A stretch of 9,971 nt of DNA from Porticoccus sp. (GTDB taxonomy: Bacteria > Pseudomonadota > Gammaproteobacteria > Pseudomonadales > Porticoccaceae): positions 1 through 9,971 of the forward strand of contig JALQUJ010000059.1 in the NCBI GenBank assembly GCA_023263825.1. Direction: 5' to 3'. Under the pieces are notes generated by a model. The model was not told the origin of the DNA and did not search any database. It saw nothing but the letters and a program-made list of their open reading frames with translations. Shown here one piece after another: positions 1-6,128 of this stretch (its first letter is position 1; the number at the start of each line of letters is the position of its first letter). Made by a program: the position numbers and the translations under genes.

Positions 1-63
1 AAGTATGACTAAAATTTTGAAATTATTTGTGAACAGCTACTTAAACACAAATTAAACAAATAA

Positions 64-97
64 AAATGAGGATTTCACCAAAGCAAAATCCTCATTT
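64..97 (-). terminator. Rho-independent terminator after the SPOR-domain gene
   Basis: A perfect 12-bp inverted repeat (arms 64-75 and 86-97, core TGAGGATTT/AAATCCTCA) encloses a 10-base loop. Read on the minus strand it is followed at once by TTTTTATTT, the layout of an intrinsic terminator. It lies about 40 bases after the stop codon of the SPOR-domain gene and would end the deoC-SPOR transcript. Flanking A/T runs on both sides could let it act bidirectionally. The rest of positions 1-134 is AT-rich and shows no other feature. Confidence 0.85.
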
Positions 98-134
98 ATT
101 AATAACAGTCAAATCGTTCTAACAGTTGAACAAA

Positions 135-527
135 TTACAACAACTCTCTTGGAGAAAACTTCGCACGACCAGTGTAAGCACTCGGATATTGAGCTTTGAT
201 ACGAGCCAATAAAGACGCCGCTTCTAACTTTGTGGCAAAAGCACCGGCGCTCAACTTAAAAAACGGTCGGGTATATTCCCAATCAACTGGAACAGTTGGA
301 AAAGTTCTCAAAAATATAGCTTTTGCATCGGTTACCTTAGTTCGATCCGTTGAAGACATAATCATTACGGTCCAGCCATCTACCTTAGTAGTATTACGGT
401 TGATTTGCTTGTGTCTTTCGAGTGCGACTTCTAAGGTCGCATCTTGATTAATATTGATAACTCCCTGCTGTGCGATAGCGAACTGTGCTAATAATCCAAA
501 TACCGCTATTAAAATTATTTTTTTCAT
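135..527 (-). CDS. Secreted SPOR-domain protein, Bacteroidota type
   Basis: This 130-residue protein starts with a Sec signal peptide: MKK, a hydrophobic stretch at about 4-16, and a probable cleavage after AIA at 17-19. A short linker leads to a SPOR-type domain at about 51-120. That domain begins with GWTVMI, has a central charged helix ending in FLRTFP, and then FFKLSAGAFATKLEAASLL, matching the FKVRVGdFrtrleA signature of Bacteroidota SPOR proteins. SPOR domains bind denuded peptidoglycan, usually at division sites, so an exported, wall-associated role is likely; the exact function is unknown. Its ATG overlaps the deoC stop by 4 bases (ATGA), implying translational coupling. No Shine-Dalgarno site is evident, as is usual in Bacteroidota. 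The gene is complete, and a terminator follows. Confidence 0.85.
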   Translation of the reverse strand: MKKIILIAVFGLLAQFAIAQQGVININQDATLEVALERHKQINRNTTKVDGWTVMIMSSTDRTKVTDAKAIFLRTFPTVPVDWEYTRPFFKLSAGAFATKLEAASLLARIKAQYPSAYTGRAKFSPRELL

Positions 528-1186
528 TGTCCGATGATTTGTAAACTTCGAGATGCACCGATTCGACTGGCTCCGGCTTCTATAAGTGCCAGTGCGTCTG
601 CGGTCGTCTTGATACCTCCAGAAGCTTTTATTTGAATATCTTTGTCAATGTAACCTTTCAGTAATTTGATTACCTCAGGTGATGTATTTACCTGATTGAA
701 ACCTGTTGCTGTTTTGACGAAATTGACCATGTTGAGGTTACAAATATCACACATTCGTTTGATTTCTTCATCATTTAGTAAGGCTGTTTCTAAAATTATT
801 TTAATCACACGACCTTGAATATGCGTCGCAGCCGTTACGCTTTGTATATCGTTACGAATGTATCCCCAGTCTTTATTTTTGATGGCTGCAATATTGACAA
901 CGACATCAACTTCATCTGCCCCTTCATGCAGTGCCTTCTTCACTTCCTCCACTTTCGCAGGTGTTGTCGAGTAGCCCATCGGAAAACCAACAACAGTAAC
1001 TATTTTTACGGGTAATTTGCTTAAAACTTGTTTCGCATATTTTACATAATATGGAGGAATACAAACCCCATAAAAATGGTGATTTATAGCTTCGTAACAT
1101 AAGTTTTTTACCGCTTCTTTTTCTATGTTGGGTTGCAGTAACGTGTGCTCAATATATTGGGATAATTTACTTTTATCTAATTTCAA
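524..1186 (-). CDS. deoC: Deoxyribose-phosphate aldolase (DeoC)
   Basis: DeoC is a cytosolic class I aldolase that cleaves 2-deoxy-D-ribose 5-phosphate to glyceraldehyde 3-phosphate and acetaldehyde in deoxynucleoside catabolism. The 220 residues match the short TIM-barrel form. Visible motifs are IEHTLLQP (12-19), EVDVVVN (92-98, with the catalytic Asp at 94), FVKTATGF (156-163, Schiff-base Lys158) and IKASGGIKT (186-194, second catalytic Lys187). The frame opens with TTG at 1186; an in-frame TAA lies four codons upstream and there is no nearby ATG, so the start is unusual. The bases before it are a triple AAAAAGTT repeat, not a Shine-Dalgarno site. Base use is AT-richer than in the mutase operon to the right, and the protein looks Bacteroidota-like. 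It overlaps the SPOR gene by 4 bases. The function is secure; the start codon is less so. Confidence 0.93.
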   Translation of the reverse strand: MKLDKSKLSQYIEHTLLQPNIEKEAVKNLCYEAINHHFYGVCIPPYYVKYAKQVLSKLPVKIVTVVGFPMGYSTTPAKVEEVKKALHEGADEVDVVVNIAAIKNKDWGYIRNDIQSVTAATHIQGRVIKIILETALLNDEEIKRMCDICNLNMVNFVKTATGFNQVNTSPEVIKLLKGYIDKDIQIKASGGIKTTADALALIEAGASRIGASRSLQIIGQ

Positions 1187-1192
1187 TTTTTT

Positions 1193-1216
1193 AACTTTTT
1201 AACTTTTTAACTTTTT
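1193..1216. repeat. Tandem 8-bp repeat AACTTTTT x3 before deoC
   Basis: Three perfect head-to-tail copies of AACTTTTT (AAAAAGTT on the minus strand) are followed by six more T at 1187-1192, directly before the deoC start. This A-rich array fills the deoC 5' region. It could act as an A-rich translation enhancer or be a slippage-prone simple repeat. A partial copy (AAAAACTTT) recurs at 1223-1231, next to the meaB stop. Confidence 0.9.
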
Positions 1217-1231
1217 ACACAGAAAAACTTT

Positions 1232-2209
1232 CTAGGACAGCTTTCGAAAAGCATCAATTAATTTACGTGCTGCAATGGTTGGTGTAGTTTTGCCCTTCAT
1301 CACATCTTGCTCTAGTGGATCTACCAGAGATTTCACAGACTGGTTTGCTTTTAACTCGGATAAAAGAGCATCTGCTGTTTCACTCCACATCCAAGCACGG
1401 GACTGTGCAGCTCGCCTAGACTCTATTTCTCCTGCCTCCCCTAATGCTGCACGGTATTCTTCAACTGTTTCCCATATTTCATTGACACCCTGATTTTTTA
1501 ACGCAGATATTGCTTGAACTTTGGCTTGCCAATGGCGACTGCGTGGATGAAGAAAATGCAGGGCCATTTGGTAATCAGATACAGTTCTGCTGGCCACATC
1601 TTGTTGATCACCATCAGACTTATTCACAAGGATTAAGTCTGCCAATTCCATAATGCCACGTTTTATACCCTGTAATTCATCACCGCCCCCAGGCAGCAAC
1701 ATGAGTAAAAACATATCGGTCATTTCAGCTACAGCTGTCTCTGATTGACCAACACCGACGGTTTCCACAAAAATCACATCAAACCCAGCAGCTTCACACA
1801 GCAACATGGTTTCTCTCGTTCTCCGGGTAACTCCGCCAAGGGTTTTACCTGCTGGAGACGGTCGGATAAATGCACGATCATTTCGTGACAACGCTTCCAT
1901 TCGTGTTTTATCACCAAGAATGGACCCACCACTAACGGCCGAGGTTGGATCTACAGCAAGTACAGCGACCTTATGCCCTTGCTCAATGACATGCCCACCA
2001 AAGGCCTCAATAAAAGTAGATTTACCGACACCCGGCACACCAGAAATCCCAAGCCTTATGGAATTGCCGGTATACGGCATAATACGATCCAACAACTGAG
2101 CTGCTTGTTCCCTGTGCACTGGATGTGTGGACTCCACCAAAGTAATCGCCTTGGCTAAGGCCCGTCGATCACCTTGTAGAAGACTCTCGGCAAGTTCATT
2201 TGCTGTCAT
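1232..2209 (-). CDS. meaB: MeaB-type GTPase chaperone of methylmalonyl-CoA mutase
   Basis: MeaB is a SIMIBI-class G3E GTPase (MMAA in humans; ArgK/YgfD in older annotation). It gates delivery of adenosylcobalamin to methylmalonyl-CoA mutase and protects the enzyme from inactivation. The 325-residue protein has Walker A GVPGVGKST (57-65), AVDPTS (85-90), the G3 segment ETVGVGQSE (149-157) and the guanine-specificity motif NKSD (196-199). A C-terminal helical dimerisation arm follows. Length and order are typical, with no lesions. It starts at ATG 2209 with only a weak upstream purine stretch, 117 bases after pccA. It is the last gene of the mutase operon, and its role fits scpA upstream. No terminator is visible between its TAG and deoC 45 bases further on. 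The older name ArgK (arginine transport kinase) should not be used. Confidence 0.95.
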   Translation of the reverse strand: MTANELAESLLQGDRRALAKAITLVESTHPVHREQAAQLLDRIMPYTGNSIRLGISGVPGVGKSTFIEAFGGHVIEQGHKVAVLAVDPTSAVSGGSILGDKTRMEALSRNDRAFIRPSPAGKTLGGVTRRTRETMLLCEAAGFDVIFVETVGVGQSETAVAEMTDMFLLMLLPGGGDELQGIKRGIMELADLILVNKSDGDQQDVASRTVSDYQMALHFLHPRSRHWQAKVQAISALKNQGVNEIWETVEEYRAALGEAGEIESRRAAQSRAWMWSETADALLSELKANQSVKSLVDPLEQDVMKGKTTPTIAARKLIDAFRKLS

Positions 2210-2244
2210 CTGTACGATTCATCTTATGGTTTAGTTTGGTTACA

Positions 2245-2304
2245 GCACACTATACCACTGAGTACTTTACCTCTATGCACATTACCTCTGTACTCTATCC
2301 TTGT
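2245..2304 (-). repeat. Degenerate 15-bp tandem repeats between pccA and meaB
   Basis: On the minus strand the 117-base gap contains consecutive 15-base units AGAGGTAATGTGCAT (2289-2275), AGAGGTAAAGTACTC (2274-2260) and AGTGGTATAGTGTGC (2259-2245). A weaker fourth unit ending in AGAGTAC (2304-2290) precedes them. The shared core is AGNGGTAWNGT. Function is unknown; the array sits just before meaB in the operon transcript. Confidence 0.6.
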
Positions 2305-2326
2305 GCCTTTTAAACAATTTCGTGTG

Positions 2327-4318
2327 TTATTCAAATTCAACGATGGCCTGATCGACCATAAGGCTATCACCCACATCAGCAGAAACTTTCACCACCACAC
2401 CATCGGCATTTGCTCTCAAGCTGTTTTCCATTTTCATCGCTTCAACAACTGCCAGCTCCTCTCCCTCTTTAACCGTATCACCTTCTTTAACTGCCAATTT
2501 CACCAATAATCCAGGCATCGGCGACAACAGGAATTTAGACATATCAGGCGCTTCTTTAACCAGCATATGCTTATTCAGTTCAGCTGTTCTTGCTGTAACA
2601 ACAAATGCATGCTTTTCTGCACCCCGGTGGAACATTTTCAGCGATGAACCATCCACATCAATCTGAATACATACGGCCTGCCCATTAATGTCCGCTTTAA
2701 ACAGAGGGTCACCAAATTTCCAATTGGTGACAATCTCATAACGTTTACCTGCCAGCTCTACCCCAATAGCAGCATCACTATCGTTTTCAACAGAAACCTC
2801 ATACTCTGCTTCACCATTGTCCATCATGACAACCCACTCAGAAGAGGGTGTATATTCATGGCCAGGCAATTGTCCAGAGATCATGGCACAGCGATCTCGA
2901 TACTGTTTATTGATTGCCGCAGCAACTACCACACAGATAGCAGGATCATCTTGAGGTACTAAATCTGCACTAAAGCCTTGAGGATATTCTTCAGCAATAA
3001 AATTAGTTGTCAGCTTTCCTGCCACAAATCGTGGGTGCACCATCAAAGCATTGAGGAAACTGATATTGTGATTTACGCCACGAATGTAATAGCCATCTAA
3101 TGCATCGACCATTCTGTCCGTCGCTTCTTTACGGTCTTTACCGTAGGTAATCAGCTTGGCAATCATGGGATCATAGAACATGGACACCTCACCACCTTCA
3201 TACACCCCGGTATCCACACGCACACCTTCACCTTCCGGTGGGATATAACGAACCAGGTGGCCAGTAGATGGCATAAAGTTACGGAATGGATCCTCAGCGT
3301 AAACTCGGGTTTCCATCGCCCAACCGGTAAGGGTTACGTCTTCTTGAACCAGCGGCAGTTTTTCACCCGCTGCCACGCGAATCATCAACTCAACCAGATC
3401 CTGGCCTGTGACGTATTCTGTAACCGGGTGTTCTACCTGTAGACGCGTATTCATTTCCAGAAAGTAGAAATTCATGCCTGCATCAGCAATGAACTCTACG
3501 GTACCTGCAGATTTGTAATCTACCGCCTTGGCGAGAGCAACAGATTGCTCACCCATTTTTTGACGAACCTCTTCAGTCAAAAATGGCGATGGTGCTTCTT
3601 CAATAACTTTTTGGTGACGACGCTGGATAGAACATTCACGCTCGCCCAGGTAAACCACATTACCATGGCTATCTGCCATCACCTGAATTTCAATATGGCG
3701 TGGCTCTTGAATAAATTTCTCAATAAAAACTCTGTCGTCGCCAAAGCTGGAGCGGGCTTCGTTGGTAGCGCGCTCAAAACCATCGCGACATTCTTCTTCA
3801 TTCCAGGCAACCCGCATACCCTTACCGCCACCACCAGCAGAGGCTTTCAACATCACGGGATAACCAATATCAGCAGAAATCTCCACGGCATGCTCTGAAT
3901 CACGAACAACATCCGTATAACCTGGAATAGTATTTACGCCTGCTTTTTCAGCAATCAACTTAGACGTAATCTTGTCGCCCATTGATTCGATCGCATGCTC
4001 ACCTGGGCCAATAAAAGCAATACCTGCTTTATCCAAGGCTTGGCAAAAAGTTTTGTTTTCTGAAAGGAAGCCATAGCCAGGGTGCACGGCATCAGCACCA
4101 GTTTGTTTACAGGCATCGATAATTTTCTCGATGACCAGATAACTTTCCGCCGATGCTGCTGGGCCAATATGCACAGCCTCATCTGCCATGCTCACATGTA
4201 ATGCATCTCTATCCGCATCGGAATACACAGCAACGGTACCAATACCCATGGCTTTGGCAGTACGAAAAACCCGACAGGCGATCTCGCCCCTATTAGCTAC
4301 AAGAATTTTTTTAAACAT
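2327..4318 (-). CDS. pccA: Propionyl-CoA carboxylase biotin-carrying (alpha) subunit
   Basis: This subunit uses ATP and bicarbonate to carboxylate its own biotin, which then passes CO2 to PccB. From ATG 4318 the protein has 663 residues. The N-terminal biotin carboxylase domain begins MFKKILVANRGEIACRV. It has the ATP-grasp glycine loop GGGGKGM (162-168) and the catalytic segment EMNTRLQVEHPVTE (288-301). A middle BT-type linker contacts the beta subunit (about 450-590). A C-terminal biotinyl domain carries EAMKM (626-630), with Lys629 as the biotinylation site 34 residues from the end. The frame extends seven codons upstream to a TTG at 4339. I prefer ATG 4318 because the family begins MFKKILVANRGEIA and the purine-rich GAAGA lies 8 bases before it. 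3-methylcrotonyl-CoA carboxylase alpha is similar in layout, but the neighbours favour propionyl-CoA. Confidence 0.92.
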   Translation of the reverse strand: MFKKILVANRGEIACRVFRTAKAMGIGTVAVYSDADRDALHVSMADEAVHIGPAASAESYLVIEKIIDACKQTGADAVHPGYGFLSENKTFCQALDKAGIAFIGPGEHAIESMGDKITSKLIAEKAGVNTIPGYTDVVRDSEHAVEISADIGYPVMLKASAGGGGKGMRVAWNEEECRDGFERATNEARSSFGDDRVFIEKFIQEPRHIEIQVMADSHGNVVYLGERECSIQRRHQKVIEEAPSPFLTEEVRQKMGEQSVALAKAVDYKSAGTVEFIADAGMNFYFLEMNTRLQVEHPVTEYVTGQDLVELMIRVAAGEKLPLVQEDVTLTGWAMETRVYAEDPFRNFMPSTGHLVRYIPPEGEGVRVDTGVYEGGEVSMFYDPMIAKLITYGKDRKEATDRMVDALDGYYIRGVNHNISFLNALMVHPRFVAGKLTTNFIAEEYPQGFSADLVPQDDPAICVVVAAAINKQYRDRCAMISGQLPGHEYTPSSEWVVMMDNGEAEYEVSVENDSDAAIGVELAGKRYEIVTNWKFGDPLFKADINGQAVCIQIDVDGSSLKMFHRGAEKHAFVVTARTAELNKHMLVKEAPDMSKFLLSPMPGLLVKLAVKEGDTVKEGEELAVVEAMKMENSLRANADGVVVKVSADVGDSLMVDQAIVEFE

Positions 4319-4389
4319 AGCTTTAATCTTCTTTTCCAAATTCGATGATTTTTTACTTTCCCATTTTTTCTCTTAACGACCACATTTTT

Positions 4390-4513
4390 CTGTAAGCGTC
4401 ACGAGCGATGATGATACTAGGCAAATATGTGTGAAGATGCGGAGTTTACATTGAGTAAATGAGCATTCTGAGTGCATATTTAACACCGTATCATCGAGCG
4501 CAGTAGCTTACAG
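4390..4513. repeat. Long imperfect inverted repeat spanning the pccB-pccA gap
   Basis: This 124-base palindromic element overlaps the last bases of pccB. Nested arms pair in order: CTGTAAGC (4390-4397) with GCTTACAG (4506-4513); GATGATAC (4410-4417) with GTATCATC (4488-4495); AAATATG (4423-4429) with CATATTT (4475-4481); AAGATGC (4434-4440) with GCATTCT (4463-4469), one mismatch and one G-U; and TTTAC (4445-4449) with GTAAA (4455-4459) around a 5-base loop. Transcribed from either strand it would form one long bulged hairpin. Minus-strand RNA continues into A-rich sequence, not a U-tract, so it is not a classical terminator there. Possible roles are an mRNA stability or processing element setting the PccB:PccA ratio, or a dispersed palindromic repeat. 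Confidence 0.7.
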
Positions 4514-6040
4514 AGGGATGTTGCCGTGCTTACGCCATGGATTTTCTATATCTTTTTCACGAAGCATTGCCAGAGAACGTGCAACCCGCCTGCGTGTGTG
4601 ATGAGGCATGATCACATCATCGATAAAGCCACGTTTACCGGCAATGAAGGGGTTAGCAAACTTCTCGCGATATTCCGCTTCACGAGCCGCAATTTTTTCG
4701 GGATCGCCGATGTCTTTACGGAAAATGATTTCTACTGCACCTTTAGGTCCCATTACCGCAATTTCAGCTGAAGGCCATGCCAGGTTCACATCACCGCGCA
4801 AGTGTTTAGATGACATCACATCATAAGCACCACCATAAGCTTTACGAGTAATGACGGTTACCTTAGGCACTGTACATTCTGCATAGGCATAGAGCAGTTT
4901 AGCGCCGTGCTTAATAATGCCGCCATATTCCTGGCTAGTACCCGGCATAAAGCCTGGAACATCAACAAAGGTCAGCACTGGAATATTGAAGGCATCGCAG
5001 AAGCGGATGAAACGAGCACCTTTACGAGAAGCATCAATATCCAAGCATCCAGCCAGTACCATAGGCTGGTTAGCCACGACACCAACTGTTGAACCTTCTA
5101 TACGAACAAACCCAATCACCAAGTTGCCAGCATAATCCGGCTGCAATTCGAAGAAGCTGCCTTCATCAGCCACTTTAACGATCAACTCTTTCATGTCGTA
5201 AGGCTTATTAGGATCGTCAGGAATTAGGGTATCCAGTGACATTTCTGCACGATCCGCAGGATCATCTGTCGGCCATACTGGCGGTTTTTCCTGATTGTTA
5301 GCTGGCAGGTAGCTCACAAACTGACGAAGTTTTACCAATGCATCGACGTCATTCTCAAAGGCCAGGTCTGACACTCCGGATTTACTGGAATGGGTCACGG
5401 CACCACCAAGCTCTTCAGCAGTCACTGTCTCGTGAGTTACCGTTTTCACTACGTCAGGGCCGGTAACAAACATGTAGGAACTATCTTTCACCATAAAGAT
5501 GAAATCAGTAATGGCTGGAGAGTAAACCGCACCTCCAGCACAAGGCCCCATGATCATTGAAATCTGAGGAATAACACCGGAAGCCATTACATTTTGCTGG
5601 AATACATCGGCATAGCCGCCCAATGAAGCAATACCCTCTTGGATACGTGCGCCACCGGAATCATTAAGGCCAATAATGGGTGCACCCACCTTCATGGCAT
5701 GTTCCATCACTTTGCAGATTTTTTCTGCATGTGTCTCAGATAGTGAACCACCGAATACAGTGAAGTCCTGGCTGAATACAAATACCAAGCGACCATTAAT
5801 TGTACCGTAGCCCGTCACCACACCATCACCGGGCGTGTGATCCTGATCCATACCAAAATCTGTGCAACGATGTTCTACAAAGGTATCCCATTCTTCAAAA
5901 GTATCGGGGTCAAGCAGTAACTCAATTCGCTCTCTCGCTGTTAATTTGCCCTTTGAATGCTGGGCATCAATACGCTTTTGACCACCACCGAGGTGCGCTT
6001 TTTTACGCTTTTCTTCCAGCTGCTCGATGATCTCGTGCAT
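4508..6040 (-). CDS. pccB: Propionyl-CoA carboxylase carboxyltransferase (beta) subunit
   Basis: PccB transfers the carboxyl group from PccA's carboxybiotin to propionyl-CoA, giving methylmalonyl-CoA. The 510-residue length is normal for a two-crotonase-fold carboxyltransferase. The N half holds [11 protein letters not shown] (126-136) and the acyl-CoA oxyanion loop [11 protein letters not shown] (165-175). The C half holds [18 protein letters not shown] (359-376) and [16 protein letters not shown] (399-414). Asp407, in GGAYDVM, matches the aspartate reported in Streptomyces PccB (Asp422) to favour propionyl-CoA; acetyl-CoA-preferring AccB has Ile there. The ATG at 6040 is preceded by AGGAG at a 6-base spacing. 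It lies 82 bases after scpA and 189 bases before the pccA start. Its stop codon lies inside the long inverted repeat that follows. Methylmalonyl-CoA decarboxylase alpha is a related family, but pccA downstream argues for a carboxylase. Confidence 0.93.
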   Translation of the reverse strand: MHEIIEQLEEKRKKAHLGGGQKRIDAQHSKGKLTARERIELLLDPDTFEEWDTFVEHRCTDFGMDQDHTPGDGVVTGYGTINGRLVFVFSQDFTVFGGSLSETHAEKICKVMEHAMKVGAPIIGLNDSGGARIQEGIASLGGYADVFQQNVMASGVIPQISMIMGPCAGGAVYSPAITDFIFMVKDSSYMFVTGPDVVKTVTHETVTAEELGGAVTHSSKSGVSDLAFENDVDALVKLRQFVSYLPANNQEKPPVWPTDDPADRAEMSLDTLIPDDPNKPYDMKELIVKVADEGSFFELQPDYAGNLVIGFVRIEGSTVGVVANQPMVLAGCLDIDASRKGARFIRFCDAFNIPVLTFVDVPGFMPGTSQEYGGIIKHGAKLLYAYAECTVPKVTVITRKAYGGAYDVMSSKHLRGDVNLAWPSAEIAVMGPKGAVEIIFRKDIGDPEKIAAREAEYREKFANPFIAGKRGFIDDVIMPHHTRRRVARSLAMLREKDIENPWRKHGNIPL

Positions 6041-6108
6041 AGTGCTCTCCTATTTTTACCACTGCTTTATTGTTCTTGATCTTAGATAATTACTTACTAA
6101 AAATAACT

Positions 6109-6128
6109 GATTAAGTTTCAACCTAATC
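6109..6128 (-). other. Small hairpin at the scpA stop codon
   Basis: On the minus strand GATTAGGT-TGAA-ACTTAATC forms an 8-bp stem (one G-U) with a four-base loop. It begins at the scpA stop region and is followed by AGTTATTTTTAG. The U-run is interrupted, so at most this is a leaky attenuator between scpA and pccB. A second copy of ACTTAATC (6138-6131) lies just upstream, inside the scpA end. Confidence 0.35.

Noticed and set aside
2245..2280. Ten-codon mini-frame beginning ATGTGCATAGAG before meaB
   Set aside because: The SD-like AGAGGT is too close to this ATG, and the frame lies wholly inside the 15-bp repeats. No leader-peptide logic is visible.
4319..4339. TTG start seven codons upstream of the pccA ATG
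   Set aside because: The family begins MFKKILVANRGEIA at ATG 4318, which has purine-rich GAAGA at a good distance; the TTG overlaps that purine stretch.
4390..4513. ERIC element
   Set aside because: Length (124 bases) and a TGTAAGCTNCTG stretch at one end resemble ERIC, but in ERIC the similar motif is in the central core, and the rest of the sequence does not match what I recall. I kept it as an unnamed inverted repeat.
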